Shown piece after piece: positions 10,135-19,670 of a stretch of 64,000 nt of DNA. The stretch spans positions 124,001 through 188,000 of the forward strand of contig NZ_JAFEJU010000001.1 in assembly GCF_018555455.1 (NCBI RefSeq), written 5' to 3'. Each line of letters begins with the position of its first letter. Positions within the stretch are counted from its first letter, which is position 1. Under the pieces are notes generated by a model, which searched no databases, was not told where the DNA came from, and was given only the letters and a program-made list of their open reading frames with translations. Source of the stretch: Bifidobacterium colobi. GTDB lineage: Bacteria; Actinomycetota; Actinomycetes; Actinomycetales; Bifidobacteriaceae. The position numbers and the translations under genes are program-made.

Positions 10135-11748
10135 CTACTTCTGCTCGTGGTAGGACTTCTCGGTGTTGACAGACCACACGTTCTTCTTGGAGGTCTTGCC
10201 GGTCTTGATGTTGTCCACTGCCTCCATGGCGGTGGCCATGGAATGATCCATGTTGTTGTAACGATGCTGACCGTTACGACCAACACAGTAGAGGTTACCG
10301 AAACCGTCGAGGTATTCGATGAGCTCATCCATGTGCTCGTAGGTGTCGAAGTAAGCCGGGTAAGCCTTCTTGACACGCTCACGATGGGAGTCGATAACCT
10401 CTTCCGGACCGTTGATCACGCGCATGCGGGTGAGCTCAGAGATGGCGAACTTGGTGGCATCTTCCTCAGACATGTTCCAGAAGGAGTCACCTTCCTCGCA
10501 GAAGTATTCGAGACCGATCCAAACGGTGTTGTCCACATCCTTGACCAGGTACGGGCTCCAGTTGTTGAAGATCTGCAGACGACCAACCTTGTAGCCCGGA
10601 TCCTGCACGTAAATCCAGCAGTCCGGCACAATCGGCGGATTGCCGAGGGTGGGGATGTCGGTGGTGTTCTTGAGCTTCAGGTGCTTGACCAGAAGACCCA
10701 CGGTCACGAAGTCGCGGTACGGCAGGCCATTGGCCACTTCGGTCATATCTGCTGGAGCTGCCTTGGAATCGGCGGCATCCGGATCGGCACCGGCGGCGTC
10801 GATGGCGTTAACCAGATCCTTGACCGGCATGGAGGAGATGAACTGATCGCCGGCAAGTTCGGTACGGTTGCCTTCGGAATCCTCGTACACCACGGACGAG
10901 ATGGCACCATTGGTCTGACGCAGCTCGATCACCTTGGCATCGGTCAGCACCTTGACACCAGCGGCCTCGCAGTTGGATTCCACGGTCTCCCACAGCTGGC
11001 CGGGACCATACTTCGGGTACCAGAATTCCTCGATGAGGGAGGTTTCCACTTCAGCATTGGAACGCTTCTTGGGCAGCAGCTTCTGGAAAGCGTTCTTCAG
11101 CACACCCATGATGGACAGGCCCTTAACGCGCTGGGCACCCCAGTCGGCGGAAATCTGAGAGGGGTGACGGCCCCACAGCTTCTCGGTGTAGCCTTCGAAG
11201 AACATCGAGTACAGCTTGCGACCGAAACGGTTGATGTAGAAGTTCTCCAAGTTGTCTTCCGGCAGCTTGTGGAACATGGACTTCAGGTAGCTGAAGCCTG
11301 CCACCAACGTGAGCTTGAAGCCCATGGCCTTGAAGGTGTTGAGGCTCAGCGAAATCGGGTAATCGAAGAAGCGACGATTCCAATAAATGCGAGACACGCG
11401 GTGACGCTTCAGCATCACCTTGTCTTCAGTCTCAGGATCCGGGCCACCCGGCTCCATGTCGTGCTCGCGACCCAGCTTCTTATCATCGTAGGAAGGAGCG
11501 CCCTGCAGCGGCAGAACGGTCTTCCACCACTCCATGATGCGGTCGTCCTTGGAGAAGAAACGGTGGCCGCCAATATCCATGCGGTTGCCGTTATGCTTCA
11601 CAGTGCGCGAGATACCGCCGAATTCACGGGTCTCCTCGAGCACAGTCACGTCATACTTATCAGAGCCGCCATCCTTGACGAGCTCCCATGCGGCGGTCAG
11701 ACCAGCGGGGCCACCGCCGATAATCACCACGGATTGCTTTTCGCTCAC
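10135..11748 (-). CDS. FAD-dependent oxidoreductase of the amine oxidase/UDP-galactopyranose mutase-like superfamily
   Basis: The N-terminus carries a Rossmann dinucleotide motif (VVIIGGGPAGLTAAWEL) and the following FAD-contact sequence GGISRTVKHNGNRMDIGGHRFFSK, typical of protoporphyrinogen oxidase/amine-oxidase-like flavoproteins and similar to UDP-galactopyranose mutase relatives. The C-terminal FAD-binding stretch is YCVGRNGQHRYNNMDHSMATAM. The middle, rich in aromatics (YSMFFEGYTEKLWGRHPSQIS), is the substrate domain. No membrane segment is evident. The exact substrate is uncertain; a role in cell-envelope sugar chemistry is possible by family resemblance. The start is probably the GTG at 11748 because AAGGAG ends 6 bases before it, whereas the in-frame ATG at 11754 directly abuts AAGGAG. 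The gene is monocistronic with its own terminator. Confidence 0.85.
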   Translation of the reverse strand: MSEKQSVVIIGGGPAGLTAAWELVKDGGSDKYDVTVLEETREFGGISRTVKHNGNRMDIGGHRFFSKDDRIMEWWKTVLPLQGAPSYDDKKLGREHDMEPGGPDPETEDKVMLKRHRVSRIYWNRRFFDYPISLSLNTFKAMGFKLTLVAGFSYLKSMFHKLPEDNLENFYINRFGRKLYSMFFEGYTEKLWGRHPSQISADWGAQRVKGLSIMGVLKNAFQKLLPKKRSNAEVETSLIEEFWYPKYGPGQLWETVESNCEAAGVKVLTDAKVIELRQTNGAISSVVYEDSEGNRTELAGDQFISSMPVKDLVNAIDAAGADPDAADSKAAPADMTEVANGLPYRDFVTVGLLVKHLKLKNTTDIPTLGNPPIVPDCWIYVQDPGYKVGRLQIFNNWSPYLVKDVDNTVWIGLEYFCEEGDSFWNMSEEDATKFAISELTRMRVINGPEEVIDSHRERVKKAYPAYFDTYEHMDELIEYLDGFGNLYCVGRNGQHRYNNMDHSMATAMEAVDNIKTGKTSKKNVWSVNTEKSYHEQK

Positions 11749-11888
11749 TTGCATCTCCTTACAACAAAATCAGCGATAGTTTACCCTAAGCCTTGGAAAC
11801 GCACGTTTTGTTTGTGTATTTCCTTACGATTTCTCTTCGGAACTAGCCGCTAGACCAATGGCCTTACGACTAATGCGCATGCATGGAT

Positions 11889-12203
11889 TTAGTGGATGTC
11901 GTCAGGGATGTCGATATCGGTTTTCTGCACTTCTTCGACATTGACATCCTTGAAGGTCACGATGCGCACGGACTTGACGAATCGGCTGGAGCGATACACA
12001 TCCCATACCCATGCGTCGGTCAACTGCACATCGAAGTACACGTCCTGGCCAGCAGAACGGACGTTGAAATCAACCTTATTCGCCAAGTAGAAGCGACGCT
12101 CGGTTTCCACAACATAGGTGAACAGCTTGATTACGTCGCGGTATTCCTTGTACAGGGCGAGTTCGGCGTCGGTTTCGTAATTGTCGAGATCCTCGGCACT
12201 CAT
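11889..12203 (-). CDS. DUF2469 family conserved actinobacterial protein
   Basis: Short protein of 104 residues starting MSAEDLDNYETDAELALYKE. The core YRDVIKLFTYVVETERRFYLAN and the DAWVWDVYRSSRFVKSVRIVTFKDVNVEE block are the conserved parts of DUF2469, a small family found across Actinobacteria. Its biochemical function is unknown. The frame stays open upstream, but the ATG at 12203 gives the family N-terminus. It starts 7 bp after the acetyltransferase stop, so the two genes are probably co-transcribed. Confidence in the family is high; nothing can be said about its role. Confidence 0.92.
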   Translation of the reverse strand: MSAEDLDNYETDAELALYKEYRDVIKLFTYVVETERRFYLANKVDFNVRSAGQDVYFDVQLTDAWVWDVYRSSRFVKSVRIVTFKDVNVEEVQKTDIDIPDDIH

Positions 12204-12210
12204 GCTCGGT

Positions 12211-13284
12211 TCACTTCTCGCTTTCCGTATCACGCTTGCGGCCACGGCCCAGCGTACGCCACCAAGCTTCCTTGGAAGTCTTGCGTTCGCTCTGCCCATA
12301 TGGCCAGTTGCTTTCCTCTTCCGCACTCAAACGGGACTTTTCATGAGTGACTTGAGACTCTTCGTTTGACTGCGATTGCACATGCACGGTCTGATCGTGC
12401 GCGCTCGGCTCAGTGTTGGGCGCAGTTCCGGAGCCCGGCCGGTCGGACTTGTGTGCCGGGTCATCGCCACCGTTCGCTGTATTCTGGCGCAATGCCACCG
12501 AATGTTCGCGTGCCGCCAAGGCCTCCTGCACACCAGGATTGTTTTCGATCAGATGCATGCCGAACGCATCCAGCGAACGAATCGGATCGTATTCGTCCAC
12601 CAGAGTATCCATCACAATCAAATCCTGATACTTGCTGTTTTCCGCATCCCACAACGCATCGCGCGAAGTACCAGACGGCACAAAGCCAAGCGACTGGTAG
12701 ACGGAAATTGAGCGCGTGTTCTTCTCAGGAACAGCCACCCAAATACGATGCATGCCCAGGCCAGCCGGTTCGGAAGCGAAGCCGTACGTCATCACGCGAG
12801 GCATGGCGTCGCGTGAATAGCCGCGTCCGCGATAGTCGCGACCAAGCACAATCTGGATGCGCGCGGAACGGGACCAGCCATCAATATCGATGAGGAAAAT
12901 CATGCCGATCACATTGTCGGTGGATGCGGCATCAGTGGTGCCATCTTCATCATGATCAGCATCGGTGACCACCGCCCAAGCGATGGTGCGACGCAGTTCC
13001 GGATCGCCCACGCCGGACTCACCCGGAGTTAAACCAGCCTCCCAGGCCTGGGAGCGACGCACCCACGTGTGAATCATCGAACGTTCGGTAGCCGCATCCT
13101 TGCCCGTGATTTTGGATGCACCATAGAATGCATCGAGCTCGTCAAGACGTGGAAGATCCTCCACAGTAGCGGGGCGCAGATGCACCATTTCGCCCTGAAT
13201 CGGCGGAATGACGATGCTCTGCGGCAAGTCACGCTTGACCTGTGCATCCGCTGGCATGCTCAACGTCTCGTTGGTCTCGGTCAT
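12211..13284 (-). CDS. GNAT family N-acetyltransferase with disordered C-terminal tail
   Basis: The first 240 residues form a RimJ/RimL-like GNAT domain: GEMVHLRPATVEDLPRLDEL at the start, the acetyl-CoA-binding segment IQIVLGRDYRGRGYSRDAMPRVMTYGF, and the closing VAVPEKNTRSISVYQSLGFVPSGTSRDAL block, where asparagine and the SLGF motif are typical. Residues about 260-357 are polar, rich in Glu, Ser, Gln and Asn and probably unstructured. The family acetylates amino groups of ribosomal proteins or small molecules; the substrate here cannot be inferred. It is the first gene of a two-gene unit with the DUF2469 gene. Confidence 0.88.
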   Translation of the reverse strand: MTETNETLSMPADAQVKRDLPQSIVIPPIQGEMVHLRPATVEDLPRLDELDAFYGASKITGKDAATERSMIHTWVRRSQAWEAGLTPGESGVGDPELRRTIAWAVVTDADHDEDGTTDAASTDNVIGMIFLIDIDGWSRSARIQIVLGRDYRGRGYSRDAMPRVMTYGFASEPAGLGMHRIWVAVPEKNTRSISVYQSLGFVPSGTSRDALWDAENSKYQDLIVMDTLVDEYDPIRSLDAFGMHLIENNPGVQEALAAREHSVALRQNTANGGDDPAHKSDRPGSGTAPNTEPSAHDQTVHVQSQSNEESQVTHEKSRLSAEEESNWPYGQSERKTSKEAWWRTLGRGRKRDTESEK

Positions 13285-13585
13285 TTGTTGTTCGTCCCCT
13301 GTTTCGGCTCACAATGACTCATGGTTCATGGCTCATGAATAGCTCACGATCAATGCCGAACATATCTTACTCTGCTGGGTGAACGCTGGAAAGCGGCTGT
13401 GCTCGTCAGCGTGCTGTGGCTCTGCCTGAAACCGCACTGGTATCGAGACGAACGCTCGGCGAGCGGGGCACACCCCCACTACCGCGCAGCAATGGTCTCC
13501 TTATGCAACAAAACAGGCCGTAACCGCGCGGAACTGTTTGGTTCGCGCAGTTACGGCCTGTTCAGCGGGTTATATGCTTAACGGC
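13285..13585. other. Intergenic region between gatB and the GNAT gene
   Basis: About 300 bases without a supported gene. It holds the gatB terminator at 13508-13563 and, near 13310-13345, a short imperfect run of CATGG/TCATG repeats upstream of the GNAT start. A promoter for the GNAT gene must lie here; no convincing -35/-10 pair stood out. Confidence 0.6.
13508..13563 (-). terminator. Rho-independent terminator of gatCAB
   Basis: A long stem (AACAGGCCGTAAC...CGCG with CGCG...GTTACGGCCTGTT, one bulged region) around a roughly 15-base loop, followed by TTTTG on the minus strand, 23 bp after the gatB stop. Confidence 0.8.
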
Positions 13586-15085
13586 TCAGGACTTGATCTT
13601 GCCCATGACCACCTTGGTGACGGCCTTAGCATCAGCCTGACCACGTGTGGCCTTCATCACAGCACCGATGATCACGCCCATCGGCTTCATGTTGCCGCTC
13701 TTGAGCTTCTCAACCACGTCGGGGTTGGCCTCGAATGCAGCGTCGACGGCCGCTTCAATAGCGCCGTTGTCTTCGACGATCTTGTAGCCGTGCTTCTTAA
13801 CGACCTCATCCGGAGTGCCTTCGCCCTTCAGCACACCTTCGACGGTCTGCTTGGCGAGCTTGTCGTTGAGCTTGCCGTCGGCGATGAGCTTCTCGACTTC
13901 AGCCACATCGACCGGAGTGATCGGCAGCTCTTCGAGGGAGACACCCTTGGCATTGGCGGCGCGGGACAGCTCGCCCAGCCACCACTTGCGGGCACCGGCA
14001 GCCTTGGCACCGGCCTTGACGGTCTCCTCGATCAGATCGAGGGCGTCAGCGTTCAGGATATCGCGCATCTGCAGATCGCTCAGACCCCATTCGGCCTTGA
14101 GACGGTTGCGGCGTTCGCGCGGCATCTCCGGCATCTGAGCCTTGATCTCTTCGATATGCTCCTTGGTGATGTGCAGCATCACCAGATCCGGATCCGGGAA
14201 GTAGCGGTAATCATCCGCATCGGACTTCACGCGGCCGCCTGCGGTGGTCTGCGTTGCTTCATCCCAGTGGCGGGTCTCCTGCAGAATCTCCTTGCCATCG
14301 TCCAGACGGGCGGCCTGACGGCGAATCTCGTACTGGATGGTCTTTTCGATACCGCGGAAGGAGTTCACGTTCTTGGTTTCGGAACGGGTGCCGTACGGGG
14401 CATCGGCGGACGGACGCAGGGAGACGTTCACGTCGGCACGCATGTTGCCCTGCTCCATACGGGCGTGGCTGATGTTCAGCGCACGAACGATGTCGCGGAT
14501 GGCGCGCATGTAAGCGCCTGCGATTTCCGGAGCGCGGTCGCCAGCGCCTTCGATCGGCTTGGTCACAATCTCGATCAGCGGCACACCGGCACGGTTGTAG
14601 TCCACGAGGGAGTGGTCGGCGCCTTCGATACGACCGTCGGCACCACCGACGTGGGTGTTCTTGCCGGCGTCATCTTCGATATGCGCACGCTCGATCGGCA
14701 CGCGGAATACGGTGCCGTCCTCCAGTTCCACATCCAAGTAACCATTGCCGTTGGTCGGCTTGTCGTACTGGGAGATCTGGTAGTCGCGCGGCATGTCCGG
14801 GTAGAAGTAGTTCTTACGGGCGAACTGGCTCCACTCGTTGATTTCGCAGTGCAGGGCAAGACCCAGCTTGATGGCGTAATCAACGGCGGCCTTGTTGACC
14901 ACCGGCAAGCTGCCCGGCAAACCCAGGGAAACCGGGGTCAGCTGGGTGTTCGGTTCGCCACCGAACTCGATGTGAGCCGGGCAGAACAGCTTGGTGTTGG
15001 TGCTCAACTCAACGTGGGTTTCCAGACCGAAGACCACATCGTATTTCTTGGTGGCATCGGCGTACTTCATCAGTTTTTCAGCCAT
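13586..15085 (-). CDS. gatB: Aspartyl/glutamyl-tRNA(Asn/Gln) amidotransferase subunit B
   Basis: GatB binds misacylated Glu-tRNA-Gln or Asp-tRNA-Asn and activates the side chain in the GatCAB complex, replacing a missing GlnRS/AsnRS route. The 499-residue protein starts with the catalytic cradle ([21 protein letters not shown], typical GLE.H.QL.T..K.FC motif), contains the [13 protein letters not shown] and YYPD-type [18 protein letters not shown] motifs and [16 protein letters not shown], and ends in the helical and YqeY-like tail ([24 protein letters not shown]). It follows gatA by 30 bp on the same strand and is the last gene of gatCAB. The length is normal. Confidence 0.97.
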   Translation of the reverse strand: MAEKLMKYADATKKYDVVFGLETHVELSTNTKLFCPAHIEFGGEPNTQLTPVSLGLPGSLPVVNKAAVDYAIKLGLALHCEINEWSQFARKNYFYPDMPRDYQISQYDKPTNGNGYLDVELEDGTVFRVPIERAHIEDDAGKNTHVGGADGRIEGADHSLVDYNRAGVPLIEIVTKPIEGAGDRAPEIAGAYMRAIRDIVRALNISHARMEQGNMRADVNVSLRPSADAPYGTRSETKNVNSFRGIEKTIQYEIRRQAARLDDGKEILQETRHWDEATQTTAGGRVKSDADDYRYFPDPDLVMLHITKEHIEEIKAQMPEMPRERRNRLKAEWGLSDLQMRDILNADALDLIEETVKAGAKAAGARKWWLGELSRAANAKGVSLEELPITPVDVAEVEKLIADGKLNDKLAKQTVEGVLKGEGTPDEVVKKHGYKIVEDNGAIEAAVDAAFEANPDVVEKLKSGNMKPMGVIIGAVMKATRGQADAKAVTKVVMGKIKS

Positions 15086-15115
15086 GATGTTGCTTATCTT
15101 TCCTTCCGATGCTGC

Positions 15116-16657
15116 TTACTTGGTGAGGCCGTCCAGCCACGGGGTCTTGAGGCTGTTCCAAATCGGACCGCCCCAGCTTTCCTCAAGTGCTGCCTCGAGT
15201 GCGGCTGCCGGCTTGTACATGACCTCGTCGCGCTGCTGCGGGGCGATGAACTGGAAGCCGACCGGCAGACCGTCGTCGGACAGACCGGCCGGGATGGACA
15301 TGGCCGGCACACCGGCGAGGTTGGCCGGGATGGTGGCGATGTCGTTCATGTACATGGCCAGCGGATCATCCATCTTCTCACCGAACTTGAAGGCGGTGGA
15401 TGGGGAGGTCGGGGAAACCAGCACATCAGCCTGCTCGAAGGCCTTCTTGAAGTCCTGGATGATCAGCGTACGGACCTTCTGAGCGGAACCGTACCAGGCG
15501 TCGTAGTAACCAGCGGACAGCGCGTAGGTGCCGAGAATGATACGACGCTTGACCTCGTCGCCGAAGCCAGCCTCACGGGTGTAGGCCATCATGTTGGCGG
15601 CGGTTTGCGGCACGCCGGCCGGCGGCATCACGCGCAGACCGTAGCGCATGCCATCGTAGCGAGCCAGATTGGAGCTCACCTCGGACGGCATGATGATGTA
15701 GTAAGCACCCAGGGAGTAGCCGATGTGCGGTACAGAGACCTCAACGACTTCGGCACCCATCTCCTTGAGCTTGTCGACGGCCTCGTTGAAGCGGGCCTCG
15801 ACTCCGGGCTGGAAGCCGTCGCCGCCGAGCTCCTTGATGAGGCCGACCTTCAGGCCCTTGAGATCGCGCTTGGCGCCTTCACGGGCGGCGGCGACCATCG
15901 GACGCGGACCTTCCGGGATGGAAGTCGAATCGCGGCGATCATGGCCACCGATGACTTCCTGCAGCAGTGCGGAGTCGAGCACGGTGCGGGAGACCGGGCC
16001 GATCTGGTCCAGCGAGGAGGCCATGGCGATGGCGCCGAAACGGGAGACGCCACCGTAGGTGGGCTTGACTCCGACGGTGCCGGTCAGAGCGCCCGGCTGA
16101 CGGATGGAGCCACCGGTATCGGTGCCGAGGGCCAGCGGAGCTTCGAACGCGGCGACTGCGGAAGCGGAACCGCCACCGGAGCCACCGGGCACGCGCTCGG
16201 TATCCCACGGGTTGTGGGTGGTCTGGTAGGCGGAGTGCTCGGTGGAGGAGCCCTGTGCGAACTCATCCAGGTTGGTCTTGCCGAGCAGCGGCATGCCAGC
16301 GGCCTTGAGCTTTTCGATGACGGTGGCATCGTACGGCGGCACCCAGCCTTCGAGGATCTTGGATGCTGCGGTGGTCTCGATGCCCTTGGTAACGATCATG
16401 TCCTTAATGGCGATTGGCACGCCAGCCAGCTCAGGCAGAGCAGCCTTGTCTTCGGCGGACTTCTTGTCGAAGGCGTCGGCCTGCTCGAGAGCCACATCAC
16501 CGGAGACCTTCAGGAAGGCCTTGATGGACGGTTCAGCGGCTTCGATGACCTTGAGGTGGGCTTCGACCAGCTCGCGAGAGGTGACGTCGCCCTTCTTGAT
16601 GGCGGCGGCCTGCTCGGCGGCGGATAGCTTAACGAGAGTTGCGGTTTCGTTGCTCAT
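15116..16657 (-). CDS. gatA: Aspartyl/glutamyl-tRNA(Asn/Gln) amidotransferase subunit A
   Basis: Amidase-signature subunit that releases ammonia from glutamine for GatB. The Ser-cisSer-Lys triad region is present: lysine in [14 protein letters not shown], the glycine/serine-rich [15 protein letters not shown] and the nucleophile region [14 protein letters not shown]. The protein has 513 residues, the usual length. The start is the ATG at 16657: GAGGAG, which also ends gatC, lies 8 bases upstream. A GTG at 16666 would overlap the gatC stop and has no site of its own. The gap to gatC is 5 bp, pointing to translational coupling. Confidence 0.97.
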   Translation of the reverse strand: MSNETATLVKLSAAEQAAAIKKGDVTSRELVEAHLKVIEAAEPSIKAFLKVSGDVALEQADAFDKKSAEDKAALPELAGVPIAIKDMIVTKGIETTAASKILEGWVPPYDATVIEKLKAAGMPLLGKTNLDEFAQGSSTEHSAYQTTHNPWDTERVPGGSGGGSASAVAAFEAPLALGTDTGGSIRQPGALTGTVGVKPTYGGVSRFGAIAMASSLDQIGPVSRTVLDSALLQEVIGGHDRRDSTSIPEGPRPMVAAAREGAKRDLKGLKVGLIKELGGDGFQPGVEARFNEAVDKLKEMGAEVVEVSVPHIGYSLGAYYIIMPSEVSSNLARYDGMRYGLRVMPPAGVPQTAANMMAYTREAGFGDEVKRRIILGTYALSAGYYDAWYGSAQKVRTLIIQDFKKAFEQADVLVSPTSPSTAFKFGEKMDDPLAMYMNDIATIPANLAGVPAMSIPAGLSDDGLPVGFQFIAPQQRDEVMYKPAAALEAALEESWGGPIWNSLKTPWLDGLTK

Positions 16658-16662
16658 CGGGT

Positions 16663-16962
16663 TCACTCCTCACTTCCCAGGATTCGCGGTGCCACGAACA
16701 TACCGGCCTCGGTCTTCGGGCCGCCGGCGAGCGCCTCTTCCTGCGTGAGCGGGGTTTCGGCGACATCCGGGCGCAAGTAGGCCTCAAGCGGCACCGGGTT
16801 GGCGGTGGGCTCGACGTCGTCGGATGCGACTTCCTGAACCTTGTTGATGGAGTCTGCGATGACGTTCAGTTCGCCCTGCAGACGGGTGATTTCCTCATCG
16901 GTGAGCGCGATTCGGGCCAGATCGCCCAAATGCACGATTTCTTCGCGTGAAAATGTTGGCAT
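16663..16962 (-). CDS. gatC: Aspartyl/glutamyl-tRNA(Asn/Gln) amidotransferase subunit C
   Basis: Small belt subunit that wraps around GatA and GatB and stabilises the complex. The 99-residue protein begins [20 protein letters not shown], the family hallmark, and includes [14 protein letters not shown] and the [12 protein letters not shown] segment. The reading frame is open for 28 more codons upstream, but the ATG at 16962 gives the conserved N-terminus. It is first in gatCAB. The upstream leader contains the 52-bp-period array described below. Confidence 0.95.
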   Translation of the reverse strand: MPTFSREEIVHLGDLARIALTDEEITRLQGELNVIADSINKVQEVASDDVEPTANPVPLEAYLRPDVAETPLTQEEALAGGPKTEAGMFVAPRILGSEE

Positions 16963-17041
16963 GCGCCTTACTATACGAGCGGTTTGTGACACGTGATTAT
17001 CGAAATCACTGATTGGGACGCTTATCGGAATCCCCCAGCGG

Positions 17042-17459
17042 GGCAAAGTCTCTATCCACTCGAATCTTCGCCCCGGCTACTACCAACCATCGCGGCAAAA
17101 CCCATATCTGGCCAAGGTAACGACCCTCTACGATCCTTCCGAGCGTGGCAAAACCTCGAGCCGGCCGACACCATGCACCAACTAAGCTCTCTCAACGCGG
17201 CAAAACCTTGAGTCAGCCGATGGTCAGCCCCGCTACCATACTGTCACTAGGGCAAATCCTCGGTAGCACCGATGAAAGACCCCGCCAACGCCCCATCAGC
17301 GCATCAAATCTCAAAGCCGACCGAGGAAACGCCCCACTAGGAGCCTCTGTGAGGGGAAGAACCTCGACTGCGCCGAGCATTCACCCCGCTCATCACCAAT
17401 CGAAAGAGTACATCCTCGACTCAGCCGTAAGAATGCACCGCCATAGACCGCACTCGAAC
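17042..17459. repeat. Degenerate tandem array with a 52-bp period (about 8 units)
   Basis: The landmark GGCAAAACCT, or a close variant, recurs at 17042, 17094, 17147, 17199, 17251, 17303, 17355 and 17407, giving spacings of 52, 53, 52, 52, 52, 52 and 52 bases. After the landmark most units continue with CGA.TC.GCCGAT and carry a CACCCCGCTA-like block about 28 bases further on, so the whole unit is weakly related, not only the first half. The period is not a multiple of three and no conserved frame runs through it. It fills most of the 698-base gap between gatC (minus) and the next gene (plus). No other gene is seen in this gap. Confidence 0.75.
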
Positions 17460-17660
17460 ACATGAACGACAAATAACACGTATCTCGCGCCGGTTATCCA
17501 CATTCACCCAATATCGCTCACAAGCCGGATACTCTCAAAACCGGCCACAATCGTTCAAAAACCGGCATAATCGACCGTAGCCTCATTCAGACGCCAAAGC
17601 TAGAACCACATTACCCCACACGACTGGAAGCCATTGCCACTATTGGCATACCGTCGAATC

Positions 17661-18641
17661 ATGAAACATCACAAAGTTGTGGACGCCCTAATCACACAAG
17701 CCGAAGCGGAGCGCCGATGCGCATATGGCACGACCAAAGCACTCCGTTCGGCACTGGCACGACGGGCTCAGGCACTCGAGCTCCAACGCGTGTTTCCCAA
17801 TATGTATGCCGCGCCAAAATATTGGGAATCACTGAAGCCAGATGAACGTACACGGCATTTGGCCCGAACCGCTCATCGCAAGCATCCCCATTGGGTTTTC
17901 GCGGGGATCACCGCGGCAGCCATTCATGGCCTCGAACATCAATGGCATCTTCATGACGGATCCATCACCATTATGACAACATCACAGGGGTGTAATGCCA
18001 GCAGTTCACACGTGAAACGCATATTTATGCCAGAGTGCACCCCGGAATACGTCAAGGGTCTTCCCGTCACCAGCAAAGCCCGCACGGCGGTGGATTGCGG
18101 TCTTTCCACCGATTTTCGTTTCGCATTGCCCATCATCAATTCGGCATTGCGCACCGATGTTACTGTTACCGACATCCTTACAATCTGCGGCTCCATGCGC
18201 CGCGATTGCACGCCGATGTTTCGATTGCTGCACTACGCCAACCCGGTATGCGAGAACGGCGGCGAATCATTGGCACTGGGCACCATCATCGACGGTGGGC
18301 TCATGGTTCCCGAGATGCAGCAGGAAATCATCGATCCACAGACCGGAACGCAGTATCGGGTGGATTATCTCTGGCGGCTGCCTTCAGGGCGTCTGGTTGT
18401 GGGCGAATTCGATGGCTACGAAAAATACGTGAATCCTCAGATGAATGACCGGCAAGGGGTCCGCGGCGCAGTCCATGCGGAAAAGGAACGGGAGACAGGA
18501 CTCTATCGCGCCAACGTTGATGCCATAGTCCGCTTTACTTATGAGGATGTGATGGCACAGCATCCTATGCTCAACAAACTGCGCGCAGTCGGCATACCGA
18601 ATGCGGTATCAACGACGGCATCAACGCTGACTATGGATTAG
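17661..18641 (+). CDS. AbiEi-like protein with C-terminal PD-(D/E)xK nuclease-like domain
   Basis: About 326 residues. The first half resembles the winged-helix/antitoxin-like region of type IV AbiEi proteins found widely in Actinobacteria (HWVFAGITAAAIHGLEHQW, then KGLPVTSKARTAVDCG). The second half has the layout of a restriction-endonuclease-like fold (DUF559/Vsr-like): TGTQYRVDYLW, a hairpin, then LVVGEFDGYEKY, which would supply the D...E-x-D catalytic positions. No AbiEii nucleotidyltransferase toxin lies beside it, so it is an orphan. Its role, whether regulatory or nucleolytic, is unknown. I used the ATG at 17661; a TTG at 17634 is also in frame. It follows the 52-bp array and is flanked by convergent ABC genes. 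Confidence 0.72.
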   Translation: MKHHKVVDALITQAEAERRCAYGTTKALRSALARRAQALELQRVFPNMYAAPKYWESLKPDERTRHLARTAHRKHPHWVFAGITAAAIHGLEHQWHLHDGSITIMTTSQGCNASSSHVKRIFMPECTPEYVKGLPVTSKARTAVDCGLSTDFRFALPIINSALRTDVTVTDILTICGSMRRDCTPMFRLLHYANPVCENGGESLALGTIIDGGLMVPEMQQEIIDPQTGTQYRVDYLWRLPSGRLVVGEFDGYEKYVNPQMNDRQGVRGAVHAEKERETGLYRANVDAIVRFTYEDVMAQHPMLNKLRAVGIPNAVSTTASTLTMD

Positions 18642-18716
18642 TGGGCGTGCGGCCGGACGCGCGGCTAGACACGGGCTATGCCGACGCGTACATAGCTGCA
18701 CGGTGGTGTGTGATAG

Positions 18717-19670
18717 TTATTTGACATCCGCTTTTTTGGTGACAAGAAGGCCGCCGACCCAAGCCGCGGAGACCCAAGCAAGCAATATCAATACGGATTG
18801 CCACCATTCGGGAATCCAATAATCCTGCTGCGAGGTGACGGAGGAGACGGCATCGCTGCGGATGCTGGCTCCGAGGAAGTTGTTCATCGCCATATCCGGG
18901 GTGAGATACGCCAATGTGCCGAGCCAGGAAACTTGACTGACCGCCAGGGATACGATGGCCAACACGGATGAAAGCACCATAAGCAGTACAACTACCGCGC
19001 TGATGCCACCCACCGTGGAGCGGGTCAGAGCGCCCAAGCCCAACGCCATCAACGCAATACACATGATGGTCATCGGAAACCCAACCACGGTGATGGGGAT
19101 AATACGCCACTGGTCGTCTGTGAGCGGCGTGACATCATGCCCCTCAACGAACAGCCAAAGCACGCCGGAGGCCAGCAGAATGCCGACGATGCCCGAGGCA
19201 AGTGCATAGAGCGCCACGGCGATTGATTTGCTGAGGTAGAACATGCCGCGCCTGGGATTAGCGGTCAGGCTGGATTGGATGGCGGAGGTGGTGTATTCGC
19301 TGGTGATGGCCATAACACCGAAGATGCCGATTACGAGCGCGGCAGTGCTGCCTGATGATGCCAGTACCGCCCATAAATCGACGGCGGCGAGTGGCTTGGG
19401 ATGGTCCAGTGTTTTGCCGGTGGTGAGGTCAACGGTCGCCATGAACGTGGTGGTCCATGCGCTCAGTGCTGCCATACCCACCATGAGGGCCGCGGCCAGC
19501 CCCAGTAGAATCCATGTGGATTTCAGTGATTTGAGCTTGAGCAGCTCGGCTTTGAGCGAGCCAGCGAACGTCAGCCGAATGCGGCGATTCCATCGATTGG
19601 CGCGCCGGCTGACAGGGCGCTGCCCGGTACTGTTTGTGGCGCTGGCGCCGGTCATCGTCACGTTACTCAT
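18717..19670 (-). CDS. ABC-2 type transporter permease
   Basis: Membrane subunit of an ABC exporter. The 317-residue protein has an Arg-rich cytoplasmic N-terminus, then about six hydrophobic segments: STWILLGLAAALMVGMAAL, a cluster around TAALVIGIFGVMAITSEYTTSAIQSS (with the ABC-2 E-Y-T-T motif), ALYALASGIVGILLASGVLWL, TVVGFPMTIMCIALMALGLGAL, ISAVVVLLMVLSSVLAIVSL and a C-terminal LILLAWVSAAWVGGLLV. The substrate is not predictable; relatives serve in antibiotic or lipid export. Its start ATG overlaps the ATPase stop by 4 bases, so the pair is translationally coupled. Confidence 0.9.
   Translation of the reverse strand: MSNVTMTGASATNSTGQRPVSRRANRWNRRIRLTFAGSLKAELLKLKSLKSTWILLGLAAALMVGMAALSAWTTTFMATVDLTTGKTLDHPKPLAAVDLWAVLASSGSTAALVIGIFGVMAITSEYTTSAIQSSLTANPRRGMFYLSKSIAVALYALASGIVGILLASGVLWLFVEGHDVTPLTDDQWRIIPITVVGFPMTIMCIALMALGLGALTRSTVGGISAVVVLLMVLSSVLAIVSLAVSQVSWLGTLAYLTPDMAMNNFLGASIRSDAVSSVTSQQDYWIPEWWQSVLILLAWVSAAWVGGLLVTKKADVK

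Noticed and set aside
10147..11853. A 568-codon plus-strand open frame opposite the FAD oxidoreductase
   Set aside because: The minus strand carries the clear flavoprotein motifs and a terminator; the plus frame is a shadow.
13538..16627. A 1029-codon plus-strand open frame opposite gatB and gatA
   Set aside because: It is an antisense shadow of GC-rich codons. Its translation has no recognisable domain, while the minus strand encodes clear GatB and GatA.
17042..17459. The 52-bp-period array as a CRISPR array
   Set aside because: The repeats are far too divergent, no unit of identical sequence exists and no cas gene is in the window.
17145..17465. A 106-codon open frame inside the 52-bp array
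   Set aside because: The period is not divisible by three and the translation has no domain; chance frame in a repeat.
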